Shown: in pieces, positions 18,828-27,922 of the stretch
Layout: each line of letters opens with the position of its first letter
Numbering within the stretch: the first letter of the stretch is position 1
NCBI RefSeq assembly: GCF_000520955.1
Contig: NZ_JACC01000027.1
Coordinates: forward strand, 31,303 to 95,302
DNA: 64,000 nucleotides
Direction: 5' to 3'
From: Aquimarina pacifica
GTDB taxonomy: Bacteria > Bacteroidota > Bacteroidia > Flavobacteriales > Flavobacteriaceae
The notes under the pieces: generated by a model
What the model saw: the letters and a program-made list of their open reading frames with translations, nothing else
What the model was told of the DNA's origin: nothing
The model's database searches: none
Position numbers and translations under genes: made by a program

Positions 18828-19826
18828 ATGAAAAGATGTTTTATGCTGCTGGTGGTACTAATCAACCATGTTGCCATTTCTCAATCCGATGTTGATAGAA
18901 TTCTAGAAATAGGAATCGATAATGCTCAGACATTTAGTAAAGATTATTTTGCCCCTGTAGGAGAGTTATTGGTAAATAGCGCTACAAATGGCTGGTACAA
19001 TACTGCAAAAACAAAAAAACTATGGCATTTTGAGCTTGGCATCGTAGGCAACCTTTCTTTCATAAGAGAAGACAAGCAATCCTTTATATTTAGAGTTCAG
19101 GAATATACTGACATAACACTGCCCAATGGAGAAACCAATCAGGTAGTATCTACCGCTTTGGGTACAAATCAAAATGATATTTCCGTTATTATAGATGAAG
19201 GACAAGCAACCCAAGCTACAGTGATTTTACCAAACGGATTAACAGACAAAGCTTTTAAATCATTACCTAGCGGATACATACAAGGATCAATGGGATTAAC
19301 TAAAAGCACAGAAATAAAAGTAAGATTCTTACCCAAAACAGGTGTCAGAGGAGCAGAAATACAATTATACGGTGTAGGTTTTCAGCATGAATTTACAGAT
19401 TGGGTATACCCTCTAAAACGATGGCCAGTTCGTGTATCTGCATTACTAGGATATACAAATATCAAAGGCTTTTATGAAGCTAACTCTATTACAATAATAC
19501 CCGGAACTGATCAGGAAGTACAGCTTACCACTAATTCCTGGATACTAACGAGTATTGCATCCACCAAATTTCCAGTTCTAAACTTTTACGGTGGTCTAGG
19601 ATATTACTTTGGTGCTACAAAAGCTGATCTATTAGGCTCTTTTGAAATACAAAATGGCCCACTGGCATCAGAAGTTGTAATTAATCCTATTGCCGTAAAA
19701 ACGAAAACCAATGGTGTAAAAGCTACTTTTGGAACTTCTGTAAAATTTGGTGTTTTCAAGGCTAATCTTGATTACTCATTTCAAAACTACAGCAATATCT
19801 CTCTCGGACTCGGATTTGGGTGGTAA
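18828..19826 (+). CDS. DUF6588 family exported protein
   Basis: From the ATG at 18828 the protein is 332 residues with a signal peptide (MKRCFMLLVVLINHVAISQ); an ATG at 18807 would add 7 residues before the signal. The body shows repeated short beta-strands, LPKTGVRGAEIQLYGVGFQHEFTDW, and a C-terminal strand ending in glycine-tryptophan, as in small outer-membrane barrels. The text resembles the DUF6588 family of Bacteroidetes. Function unknown. It stands alone, after the gyrB terminators. Confidence 0.7.
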   Translation: MKRCFMLLVVLINHVAISQSDVDRILEIGIDNAQTFSKDYFAPVGELLVNSATNGWYNTAKTKKLWHFELGIVGNLSFIREDKQSFIFRVQEYTDITLPNGETNQVVSTALGTNQNDISVIIDEGQATQATVILPNGLTDKAFKSLPSGYIQGSMGLTKSTEIKVRFLPKTGVRGAEIQLYGVGFQHEFTDWVYPLKRWPVRVSALLGYTNIKGFYEANSITIIPGTDQEVQLTTNSWILTSIASTKFPVLNFYGGLGYYFGATKADLLGSFEIQNGPLASEVVINPIAVKTKTNGVKATFGTSVKFGVFKANLDYSFQNYSNISLGLGFGW

Positions 19827-20247
19827 TTAACCGTTGACGCAGTTTCTCTTTTTAGTATTTAGAAAACAAAAAACAGGATAATTCCTTTTTACAAGAGTAA
19901 GATACATCACAAGCCATCAACAATTATTATGCGATACTAATTATGAATTAAAACGAGCAAGAAAGCCCAAACAGAAATAAACAAGTCTTTTGGCGTATTG
20001 TAACTTCCCATTTGTATCAGATCAATAATTACCAAACTACTAAAAATCAAAAACAAAAAACACTTCATTTTGTCTTTTATTCTTTTATTATCTTAAAAAT
20101 TTGAATATCCCTAAGTAAAACAACCGTAACCATTTCTTAGATTGACAAATAACCTCTTAATAAACCCCTCTTTTCTTAATCAATTCATTAAAGAATTTGT
20201 ATTTTCGCCAAAAAAATAAGTTTTATTTATAATCAAAAAAAAATACC
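19827..20247. other. Intergenic region before mdh
   Basis: The 421 bases contain no recognisable gene. A TATTTTCG stretch at 20200-20207, a one-base variant of the -7 box, lies 41 bases before mdh and is the best promoter candidate. Confidence 0.5.
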
Positions 20248-21174
20248 ATGAAAGTTACAGTAGTTGGTGCAGGTGCCGTAGGTGCTAGTTGTGCCGAATA
20301 TATCGCAATAAAGAATTTTGCTTCAGAAGTAGTTGTATTAGATATCAAAGAAGGATATGCAGAAGGAAAAGCAATGGATCTTATGCAAACCGCATCTTTA
20401 AACGGGTTTGACACCAAAATCACAGGAACTACCGGAGACTATTCTAAAACCGCAGGAAGTGATATTGCTGTAATTACCTCAGGAATTCCACGTAAACCAG
20501 GAATGACACGTGAAGAATTAATAGGAATTAATGCCGGTATTGTAAAAACAGTTTCTGCAAATCTTATTGAGCACTCTCCAAACGCAATTATCATTGTAGT
20601 AAGTAACCCTATGGATACCATGACGTACTTGGTACACAAAACCACAGGACTTCCTAAAAACAGAATCATCGGTATGGGCGGAGCCCTAGACAGTGCTCGT
20701 TTCAAGTATAGATTAGCTGAAGCATTAGAAGCACCAATCTCTGATATTGACGGTATGGTTATAGGTGGTCATAGTGATAAAGGAATGGTACCATTAACAA
20801 GACTAGCTACAAGAAATAGTGTGCCAGTTTCTGCATTTATTTCTGAAGAAAGACTTGAACAAGTAGCTGCAGACACAAAGGTAGGTGGAGCAACACTAAC
20901 TAAACTTCTTGGTACCTCTGCATGGTATGCTCCAGGAGCTGCTGTATCAGGACTTGTACAGGCAATTGCTTGTGATCAAAAGAAAATTTTCCCTTGTTCT
21001 GTTTTATTAGATGGTGAATATGGTTTAAGCGATCTATGTATTGGCGCTCCTGTTATACTAGGTAAAAACGGAATCGAAAAAATAGTAGAAATAGAACTAA
21101 GTGATGCCGAAAAAGCTAAACTTTCAGAAAGTGCTGAAGGTGTTAAAAAAACAAACGGATTGTTAGAGTTATAA
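20248..21174 (+). CDS. mdh: Malate dehydrogenase
   Basis: This TCA-cycle enzyme interconverts malate and oxaloacetate with NAD. The 308-residue protein begins with the Rossmann motif GAGAVGAS (7-14), then SGIPRKPGMTREEL with the substrate-loop arginines, VSNPMD, and the catalytic IGGHSD histidine. It belongs to the lactate-dehydrogenase-like (tetrameric) MDH group found in Bacteroidetes. It is a single-gene unit ended by a strong terminator. Confidence 0.95.
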   Translation: MKVTVVGAGAVGASCAEYIAIKNFASEVVVLDIKEGYAEGKAMDLMQTASLNGFDTKITGTTGDYSKTAGSDIAVITSGIPRKPGMTREELIGINAGIVKTVSANLIEHSPNAIIIVVSNPMDTMTYLVHKTTGLPKNRIIGMGGALDSARFKYRLAEALEAPISDIDGMVIGGHSDKGMVPLTRLATRNSVPVSAFISEERLEQVAADTKVGGATLTKLLGTSAWYAPGAAVSGLVQAIACDQKKIFPCSVLLDGEYGLSDLCIGAPVILGKNGIEKIVEIELSDAEKAKLSESAEGVKKTNGLLEL

Positions 21175-21195
21175 AAACAACCCTTTTTAGCATAT

Positions 21196-21233
21196 AAAAA
21201 ATAAGAGCTGCGTAATGCAGCTCTTATTTTTTT
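21196..21233 (+). terminator. Intrinsic terminator after mdh
   Basis: A-run plus ATAAGAGCTGC (21196-21211), loop GTAAT, then GCAGCTCTTAT plus a T run (21217-21233). It is a perfect GC-containing stem 22 bases after the stop. Confidence 0.92.
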
Positions 21234-21436
21234 AGGTAATAGTAAATCTCTTTCAAAGCAACATACCAAAACTAAAAGAAAAACGTTTTGAAGTTTATCT
21301 CGTATTAAGGTTATGCATCTGTAGAAGAGTAAATGACTTTTTTTTATTTGCATGTCATAGTTTTCGAGATTATCAACATTTGATACTTTAAATAGATATT
21401 TATCTGAAGTCATTACCTATGAAGTTTTAATTTTTT

Positions 21437-21444
21437 TATATTTG
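21437..21444 (+). promoter_or_regulatory. -7 element with almost no leader
   Basis: TATATTTG is an exact -7 match that ends only 4 bases before the ATG at 21449. Transcription would start at or next to the start codon, implying a leaderless mRNA. Confidence 0.55.
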
Positions 21445-21448
21445 CCGC

Positions 21449-22072
21449 ATGAAGAAAAAATGGTACTTCAGAACTCTACTAACCACACTTATCGTGTTTG
21501 CTGTTATTCAGCAACAAGCTGTTGTACCTAATCAAGAAATCATACTAGATTTTATTGATACAGATGTTACTTCAGAAGAAGCCCAGAACACAATATCAAT
21601 TGTAAAAAAACAATTACAATCGATTGGCGTTAAAAACACTCGATTATCACAAGGGATAAAGAAAGGACAGCTCAAAATCACATATTACAGTGATGAAGAC
21701 GTATCCTACATCAAAGGGATACTTTCTAAAGAAAAAAATGTAGCTCTTGGTCATATTCTTTATGACAACCAAACAGAAGGCAATCAGGATTTTCCCTCTC
21801 AGAAAAAATCAAAAGACTATAGTCTAGATGTTCATGAGATTCAAAAAAGCACAGATTTTAGTACTGACTTAGTAGGTAAATATGTTTTAGAAGAAAAACA
21901 CGAGCAAAATGGGTATCCTACTTTCAGTCCCATTAGTATTACTATTAAAAATAGCAACAGTGACTTAGATGGGCTTATAAAGACTGCTCAAAAAGTGCAT
22001 ACAACCATTGCATTAGCAATAGACACTAACTCTCGTAGTATTCCAGAAGTGAGAGCTGGACCGATCTCCTAA
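21449..22072 (+). CDS. Hypothetical exported protein upstream of secDF
   Basis: The 207-residue protein has an N-terminal hydrophobic segment (FRTLLTTLIVFAVIQQQAVV) and a soluble body with a beta-alpha-beta look: EIILDFIDTDVTSEEAQNTI, then VKKQLQSIGVKNTRL and KGQLKITYYSDEDV. That wording is reminiscent of the P1 region of SecD, where a RKRIDKFGV helix and strand occur, and the secDF gene is next. I see this only as a resemblance. No family is recognised. It is probably anchored in the inner membrane and faces the periplasm. Confidence 0.6.
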   Translation: MKKKWYFRTLLTTLIVFAVIQQQAVVPNQEIILDFIDTDVTSEEAQNTISIVKKQLQSIGVKNTRLSQGIKKGQLKITYYSDEDVSYIKGILSKEKNVALGHILYDNQTEGNQDFPSQKKSKDYSLDVHEIQKSTDFSTDLVGKYVLEEKHEQNGYPTFSPISITIKNSNSDLDGLIKTAQKVHTTIALAIDTNSRSIPEVRAGPIS

Positions 22073-22300
22073 TAGGAATTCATACTTTTTTAGTACATCC
22101 CTAAGAAAAATCACATTAAAAAAAGTTAAGAGCAATAATAACTGATTATAGTGCAGAAAAGCTAACTAACTTTTTAATCATACAGCTTCATCTATTAAAC
22201 GATAAAGCGTCTTCAAATAATTTAAACCATAATTGTCAAATGCTAAAAAGAGTACAATCAAAACTCCTTTTTAGTAGAATTTGACCAAAACAAAAGAATA

Positions 22301-25300
22301 ATGCAAAATAAAGGAATTGTAAGAATATTTGCGATTTTATTTGGCTTGGTATGTGTATACCAATTGTCATATACGTACATGACTTACACAAAAGAAAAAG
22401 AAGCAGAAGTATATGCTCAACAGAAATATAACGATAATGTTAAAGACTATTCTAAATTAAGAGAATCCGCAGAAAAATTCTATTTAGATTCTATTGGTAA
22501 AGAAGAAATTTTTGCAGGAATCACCTATAATGATGCAAAGGATAAAGAGCTTAATAAAGGGCTTGACCTTAAAGGAGGGATTAATGTAATTCTTCAAATT
22601 TCTGTAAAAGACATCTTAAGTGGTTTGGCTAACAAATCAAAAGACCCATCTTTTAATCAAGCACTACTAGCTGCAGACGAGGCTCAGAAAGACAGTCAGA
22701 ATACCTATATAGAAGATTTCTTTACTGCTTTTGAAAAAATCCCTGATGCGCAACTTGCATCACCAGACATATTTGCCAACAAAAACTTAAGTGATGATAT
22801 CACTTACAACATGTCTAATGAAGAGGTAAAGCCTATATTAAGAAAGAAAATCGATGAGTCTGTTACTTCTGCATTTGAAGTATTACGTAAACGTATCGAT
22901 AAATTTGGAGTTACTCAACCTAATATCCAACGTCTAGGAGAATCGGGGCGTATCTTAGTTGAGTTACCTGGTGCAAAAGACATCGAAAGGGTAAAAACAT
23001 TAGTTACCAGTACTGCACAATTAGAATTTTGGGATGTATATAAATCTGAAGAAATTTTTTCTTTCTTATTTGCTGCGAACAACTTACTGAAAGAACAAGT
23101 TGAAAAAGCTGAAACAACAAAAACAGCCGGAGAAGAAAAAGAAGAAGTTACTATAGATTCTACAGTAGTAGATACAACCGTGGTAGATTCTTTAAAAACC
23201 GATGCTGATTCTGCTATTGAGAATTTACTAGAAGATGCAGAAGATTCTACAGCTATAGAAGAGCAAGTAAATCCATTATTTGATTTAATTGCAGGACAAG
23301 GAAGACAAGGAGGACCAATTATCGTATCTGTAGAAAAAAAGAATGCCGAACAATTCATGGCATATCTTAAAGACCCTAAAGTAAGAGCTTTGCTACCAGT
23401 AGAGCAGCGATACGCAAAATTTGCATGGGGAAAACCTGTTAAAGATTCTGAATTTTTAGATCTATACGCTATCAAAGGAAACCGTGACAATGAACCTGAA
23501 TTAAGTGGTGGCGTAATCACGGATGCAAGACAAGACTACAACCAATTAGGTGTTGTTACAGTTAGTATGCAGATGGATGGTAAAGGTGCTAAAAAATGGG
23601 AAGAAATGACGGGTAAGGCATTTAGCCAAAGAAGTCAGATTGCTATTGTTCTTGATGATGTTGTATATTCTGCTCCTGGTGTTACTACAGGTGCCATTTC
23701 TGGAGGAAGAAGTGAAATCACAGGTGATTTTACCATCGAAGAAGGTCAGGATTTGGCAAACGTATTAAGAGCAGGTAAACTACCAGCTTCTGCAGACATT
23801 ATTCAAAGTGAAGTTGTAGGACCATCTCTTGGTCAAGAAGCTATTGATAGTGGTATCATGTCTTTTGCTATAGCATTAGTGCTAATCTTGATCTGGATGA
23901 TTTTCTATTATGGTAAAGCAGGTATTTTTGCTGATATCGCCTTGGTAGTAAACATCCTATTTATTTTTGGAGTATTAGCAGGACTTAAAGCCGTATTGAC
24001 ACTTCCTGGTATTGCAGGTATTGTATTAACAATTGGTATGTCTGTGGATGCAAACGTATTAATATTCGAAAGAATTAAAGAAGAACTGGCTAAAGGAAAA
24101 TCTCAGGTCGATGCGATCAAAGATGGATTTAGCAATGCATTATCATCAATTCTTGATGCCAATATTACAACTGGACTTACAGGTTTGATTTTATTACTAA
24201 TAGGTACAGGACCAATTAAAGGATTTGCTACAACATTACTGATTGGTATTTTAACTTCATTATTTACTGCCATTTTTGTAACTCGATTATTTATTGATGG
24301 ATATGGTAAAAACGGTAAAGAACTAGCCTTTTCTACTGGAGCAACCAAAAACTTATTTAAGAATGTTAATATCGACTTCTTAAAGAAACGTAAAATGGCT
24401 TATGTTATCTCAGGAATTATTATCCTAGCAGGTCTTGGTTCATTATTTACGCAAGGGTTAGACCAAGGAGTAGATTTTGTTGGAGGAAGAACCTATACTG
24501 TGCGATTTGCAAAAGATGTAGTACCTACGACTATAGAAAAAGATCTGGTAGCAGTTTTTGGAAGTGCACAGGCCAAAACATTAGGTGCTAATAATCAATT
24601 AAAGATCACAACAAAATACAAAGTTGATGAAACTGGTGAAGAAATAGATAAAGAAATTTCTAACAAACTATATACAGCATTACAACCTCATCTTACTGAT
24701 GGATTAACCTATGACGAATTTGTTAATGGTGATGAAGATAAGCAAGTAGGAGTTATGTCTTCTATGAAGGTTGGACCTACTATTGCAGATGATATCAAGA
24801 AAGCAGCATTCTGGTCGGTATTAGGATCATTAATTGTAGTATTCTTATACATCCTATTACGTTTCAGAAGATGGCAATTTAGTTTAGGTGCAGTATCGGC
24901 TGTATTCCATGATGTATTAGTGGTATTAGGTATATTCTCATTAACATATAAGTTTATGCCATTCAATATGGAGATTGATCAAGCATTTATCGCAGCGATA
25001 TTAACTGTGATTGGATACTCCCTAAATGATACTGTGGTTGTATTTGATAGAATCCGTGAATTCTTGCACGAACATACTGGGTGGCCATTAGACAAGAACG
25101 TAAATGGTGCATTAAACAGTACTTTAAGCCGTACATTAAATACATCATTAACAACCTTACTAGTACTTGTAGCCATCTTTATATTTGCAGTGCCATTAAG
25201 AGGGTTTATGTTTTCTCTTATTATTGGTGTTATTGTGGGTACATACTCCTCATTATTTATTGCAACGCCAATAATGTATGACACCGTTCGTAAAGTAGGA

Positions 25301-25369
25301 CTAAAAATAAAAGAACCTAATACGGCGGATGATGAAAAAACAAAAGCTAAAGAAAAAGCACACGCTTAA
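22301..25369 (+). CDS. secDF: Fused protein translocase subunit SecDF
   Basis: SecDF uses the proton-motive force to pull exported proteins through SecYEG. The 1022-residue protein joins SecD (first ~660 residues) and SecF (the rest). SecD shows LDLKGGINVILQISV, the P1 segment RKRIDKFGVTQPNIQRLGE, and membrane helices from about 520. SecF begins near the VISGIIILAGLGSLF helix followed by GVDFVGGRTYTVRF. A low-complexity acidic insert (about residues 268-325, rich in Val, Thr, Asp and Glu) lies in the periplasmic part and is usual in Bacteroidetes. A strong terminator follows. Confidence 0.95.
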   Translation: MQNKGIVRIFAILFGLVCVYQLSYTYMTYTKEKEAEVYAQQKYNDNVKDYSKLRESAEKFYLDSIGKEEIFAGITYNDAKDKELNKGLDLKGGINVILQISVKDILSGLANKSKDPSFNQALLAADEAQKDSQNTYIEDFFTAFEKIPDAQLASPDIFANKNLSDDITYNMSNEEVKPILRKKIDESVTSAFEVLRKRIDKFGVTQPNIQRLGESGRILVELPGAKDIERVKTLVTSTAQLEFWDVYKSEEIFSFLFAANNLLKEQVEKAETTKTAGEEKEEVTIDSTVVDTTVVDSLKTDADSAIENLLEDAEDSTAIEEQVNPLFDLIAGQGRQGGPIIVSVEKKNAEQFMAYLKDPKVRALLPVEQRYAKFAWGKPVKDSEFLDLYAIKGNRDNEPELSGGVITDARQDYNQLGVVTVSMQMDGKGAKKWEEMTGKAFSQRSQIAIVLDDVVYSAPGVTTGAISGGRSEITGDFTIEEGQDLANVLRAGKLPASADIIQSEVVGPSLGQEAIDSGIMSFAIALVLILIWMIFYYGKAGIFADIALVVNILFIFGVLAGLKAVLTLPGIAGIVLTIGMSVDANVLIFERIKEELAKGKSQVDAIKDGFSNALSSILDANITTGLTGLILLLIGTGPIKGFATTLLIGILTSLFTAIFVTRLFIDGYGKNGKELAFSTGATKNLFKNVNIDFLKKRKMAYVISGIIILAGLGSLFTQGLDQGVDFVGGRTYTVRFAKDVVPTTIEKDLVAVFGSAQAKTLGANNQLKITTKYKVDETGEEIDKEISNKLYTALQPHLTDGLTYDEFVNGDEDKQVGVMSSMKVGPTIADDIKKAAFWSVLGSLIVVFLYILLRFRRWQFSLGAVSAVFHDVLVVLGIFSLTYKFMPFNMEIDQAFIAAILTVIGYSLNDTVVVFDRIREFLHEHTGWPLDKNVNGALNSTLSRTLNTSLTTLLVLVAIFIFAVPLRGFMFSLIIGVIVGTYSSLFIATPIMYDTVRKVGLKIKEPNTADDEKTKAKEKAHA

Positions 25370-25390
25370 TCTTCTTTTTTCATAAAACAA

Positions 25391-25423
25391 AAAAACCTTC
25401 GTGCATTACACGAAGGTTTTTTT
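25391..25423 (+). terminator. Intrinsic terminator after secDF
   Basis: AAAAACCTTCGTG (25391-25403), loop CATTA, CACGAAGGTTTTT (25409-25421) followed by TT. A flanking A run on the left could let it work in both directions. Confidence 0.92.
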
Positions 25424-25665
25424 ATGTCTGTATTATAACTTCTAAATATTGAAGCTTCTTTAAACTGAATTATGCAGTAGAAAATCTCTTACAACCCAAA
25501 ACCATTGTATACACTGAGGATTCGCTACATTTTTTGTAGTCACCATAGCTGTGCTACGAAGAAAACAAGAAAACAGGGGTGTTTATTGCAGTTTTGCGTC
25601 TCATCACGAAGTCCTATTGCATAAAACGGGTTAACCAAAATTAAGGTTCAACAATATATACGATA

Positions 25666-26397
25666 CTACTCAGTGATAACTTCAATATTTGTAAAATAAA
25701 GTTTCCAGTCCCCTTCATCACGTTGATGTACTTTAGCTATTCGTATTCCATTAAAATCCTGATAATCTTCCCATGAAGTAATTAAAGAAGGTTTCTCTTG
25801 ATTTCCTTTTCTATACACCCATTCTCTTATAATAAAATCTCCTTTGAAATAAAAATCATATGCATCACCAGGCGTATACCCATCAGAATCGTTATATACA
25901 ATTGTCAATTTTTGCATCTCGACATTTTGTATTGGACTCAATACCTTAAAATAATGTTTTGAAACAAAGCTATCAGCATCCCAAACCAAATTAAAAGGGC
26001 ATAACAACCAATATTTATCATTTATAAACCCTGTATCCAACTTGATAGTTGTACTGTCTAGCTTAGCCCTATAATAAGCAAGCGTATCTTCTTTTGAAAA
26101 ATAAGTAACCTTATTATATTTTGGCATCCAACTCCATGAACGCTCAAAATGGCTACTATCCTTATCTACATTAAAAGTGAATTTTATTTCCTTTACATGA
26201 TCCCATTTCTTTAGACCATTTGCTTTTGCTATAGCTTCTGCAGTACTCAATATTTTTTCTGCATTACTATTCTCTTCATTTTTTTCTACATACACAGGTT
26301 CTGTATCTGTAGTATATTCCTTCCCCTTTTCTCCTTTTGTATTACAAGCACTAAATGAAAGCACTGCTATAAAAATAAATAAAGTATAATTTTTCAT
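25666..26397 (-). CDS. Hypothetical lipoprotein
   Basis: From the ATG at 26397 (an upstream ATG at 26421 is also possible) the protein is 243 residues with a lipoprotein signal ending in LSFSAC. The body is soluble, rich in aromatic and charged residues, with WSWMPKYNKVTYFSKEDTLAYY and TSWEDYQDFNGIRIAKVH stretches. The pattern recalls outer-membrane lipoprotein-sorting-like domains that bind lipids, but I cannot assign it. It is the last gene of a minus-strand series, 112 bases after the cupredoxin-like gene. Confidence 0.65.
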   Translation of the reverse strand: MKNYTLFIFIAVLSFSACNTKGEKGKEYTTDTEPVYVEKNEENSNAEKILSTAEAIAKANGLKKWDHVKEIKFTFNVDKDSSHFERSWSWMPKYNKVTYFSKEDTLAYYRAKLDSTTIKLDTGFINDKYWLLCPFNLVWDADSFVSKHYFKVLSPIQNVEMQKLTIVYNDSDGYTPGDAYDFYFKGDFIIREWVYRKGNQEKPSLITSWEDYQDFNGIRIAKVHQRDEGDWKLYFTNIEVITE

Positions 26398-26509
26398 AAG
26401 AAATTGCATATTATCATTCAATAATCTTATGCTAAAATAACAAACCCTAAGCCCTAGTTAATCAACATTAACAAGGGATTAGGGTTTAAAAATTATAAAT
26501 CAAAAGGAA

Positions 26510-26878
26510 TTACTCTACAATCAATGTATATTGCGGGGTCTTATTAAGAGGACAGAAATATGAGTAGGTCCCTTTTTCTAAGGTAACTGTATTAGAACTT
26601 TCTGTACTACCTTCGGTTACGACTTTTGTCACATACGCTTCTTTAATATGATTTTTAGCATCAGACGCATCTGCCCCTTCAGGAATTAAAACAAACCCTA
26701 CATCAGTACCAGCATTATTATTGGTGATATCAAATATGTAACTTCCCGGTGTTAATTTAACCTCCTTTTGAGTAAACTCTCCTTTCGTCTGTTCTAATGA
26801 AACTTTCTTTACTTCTTGACCTTGTGCATTAAAAGTAATTGCTAAAATTAGCGACAATACTGCGATTATTTTTTTCAT
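26510..26878 (-). CDS. Cupredoxin-like exported protein with a degenerate copper site
   Basis: The 122-residue protein has a signal peptide (to about residue 20) and a plastocyanin-type beta-sandwich: TPGSYIFDITNNNAGTDVGFVL and GTYSYFCPLN. In copper-binding relatives a histidine follows the NNxAG turn and a His and Met follow the Cys loop. Here Val/Gly/Phe stand at the first position and the loop after Cys109 (CPLNKTPQY) has neither His nor Met. The fold call is good, but normal blue-copper binding is unlikely. It is followed by a lipoprotein gene and preceded by an AhpD-like gene. Confidence 0.75.
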   Translation of the reverse strand: MKKIIAVLSLILAITFNAQGQEVKKVSLEQTKGEFTQKEVKLTPGSYIFDITNNNAGTDVGFVLIPEGADASDAKNHIKEAYVTKVVTEGSTESSNTVTLEKGTYSYFCPLNKTPQYTLIVE

Positions 26879-26942
26879 GATATTAATTATTTGTTATTGT
26901 TAAAATATATTCTCTTTATGTACTTAAAATTATTGATTCGTC

Positions 26943-27491
26943 TTATATTGATACTGTTTCTAGTGGCTTTGCTACCGGAAAATCGACAGGTACCTGTGTT
27001 GTATTATGAATGTAATTAGAAATAGTTTTATCCCCTACTAATACGATAGTATCAATCAAATTTCCTTTTGTATATCCCGCTTCAAAGAAATTATTAACAA
27101 CTTCTTGATCCGCTCTCCCTCTATTTTCAGTAATATTTTTTGCCAATTTCACTAATGCATCGAACTTAGTATCAAACGATGCATTCCCTGTTCTCAATTC
27201 AACTATTTGATCATCTGTAAACCCATTCATTTTGGCTATTGCGGTATGGGCAGATAAGCAATAAAGACATTCGTTAACTTGGCTCACTATCAAATTAACA
27301 ACCTCTTTCTCTTTTGAGGTAAGGGACGTTTTGGCATTCTGAAAATTAAGATAGTTCTCTAATGCTGTATCACTATGCGCATATGTTGCATATAGATTAG
27401 GTACAAACCCTATAGACTTAGCAAGGGTATCAAATATTGCCTGGTGATTAGGACTTACTTCTTCTCTTGTTGGTACATTAAATGTGCTCAT
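26943..27491 (-). CDS. Carboxymuconolactone decarboxylase/AhpD-like protein
   Basis: The 182-residue protein contains ECLYCLSAH (Glu74, Cys75, Cys78, His82), the ExxCxxxxH redox motif of alkylhydroperoxidase AhpD-like proteins. Such proteins reduce peroxides or act as thiol oxidoreductases in the cytosol. The C-terminal half repeats the helical fold without the cysteines. Its promoter region (27597-27666) carries a -7-like CATCTTTG and an upstream element shared, at the same spacing, with the 51-residue protein gene on its right. Confidence 0.85.
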   Translation of the reverse strand: MSTFNVPTREEVSPNHQAIFDTLAKSIGFVPNLYATYAHSDTALENYLNFQNAKTSLTSKEKEVVNLIVSQVNECLYCLSAHTAIAKMNGFTDDQIVELRTGNASFDTKFDALVKLAKNITENRGRADQEVVNNFFEAGYTKGNLIDTIVLVGDKTISNYIHNTTQVPVDFPVAKPLETVSI

Positions 27492-27600
27492 AATTAGTAT
27501 TTTTTTTAGTTATTATTATTAAAAATCAGGAAGTTTTTACATCTCGTACATCTCATTTTAACTTAGATTATGTATTGAAATTTTATTAAAACCTGCTATG

Positions 27601-27608
27601 CAAAGATG
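27601..27608 (-). promoter_or_regulatory. -7-like element of the AhpD-like gene
   Basis: The minus strand reads CATCTTTG, one base from TAnnTTTG. The same box with the same distance to an upstream element (32 bases) occurs at 27857-27864, which supports both being real. Confidence 0.55.
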
Positions 27609-27640
27609 AGATCTTGGTGAGAGTGATAAAAGAGCCAATC

Positions 27641-27666
27641 TTCCCATTATCTTGTCAATCCTTCCC
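27641..27666 (-). promoter_or_regulatory. Shared upstream element, copy 1 (candidate AraC-type site)
   Basis: On the plus strand this reads TTCCC, 5 bases, CTTGTCAAT, 2 bases, TTCCC. The same layout recurs at 27897-27922. The two TTCCC blocks start 21 bases apart, two helical turns, as in direct-repeat sites of AraC/XylS regulators; an AraC-family gene lies at 28727-29566. Confidence 0.65.
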
Positions 27667-27675
27667 TTTGTTTTT

Positions 27676-27831
27676 TTATTTTTGAACGGGAATCAATTCT
27701 TTTTCACAATAAAAATCATGAAGTGCTTTTTGCTCGCAGTGAGTTTTCGGATGTATAGTATTAATTGCTTTTCTGCCTCCTTTGCTAAAAATTTCAATTA
27801 AATTGAAAATCGATGTATTCTGAAGTTTCAT
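27676..27831 (-). CDS. 51-residue hypothetical protein
   Basis: The frame from the ATG at 27831 encodes 51 residues beginning MKLQNTSIFNLIEIFSKGG, basic in the middle, with two cysteines (THCEQ and FYCEK). The frame stays open to 27975, but the promoter elements at 27857-27864 and 27897-27922 lie inside that extension, so the short form is preferred. Its promoter is a near copy of that of the AhpD-like gene, which is the main evidence that it is a real gene. No family recognised. Confidence 0.6.
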   Translation of the reverse strand: MKLQNTSIFNLIEIFSKGGRKAINTIHPKTHCEQKALHDFYCEKELIPVQK

Positions 27832-27856
27832 TTTGTATTGTTTTAAATTAACAGTA

Positions 27857-27864
27857 CAAAGATG
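27857..27864 (-). promoter_or_regulatory. -7-like element of the 51-residue gene
   Basis: The minus strand reads CATCTTTG, identical to the box at 27601-27608, 25 bases before the ATG at 27831. Confidence 0.55.
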
Positions 27865-27896
27865 CGTCGTAAAAACAGGGTAGAGAATGATTGTTT

Positions 27897-27922
27897 TTCC
27901 CGAGGACTTGTCAATTTTTCCC
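27897..27922 (-). promoter_or_regulatory. Shared upstream element, copy 2 (candidate AraC-type site)
   Basis: TTCCC, 5 bases, CTTGTCAAT, 2 bases, TTCCC on the plus strand, matching copy 1 at 27641-27666 at every fixed position. The gap from this element to the -7 box is 32 bases in both copies. Confidence 0.65.
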
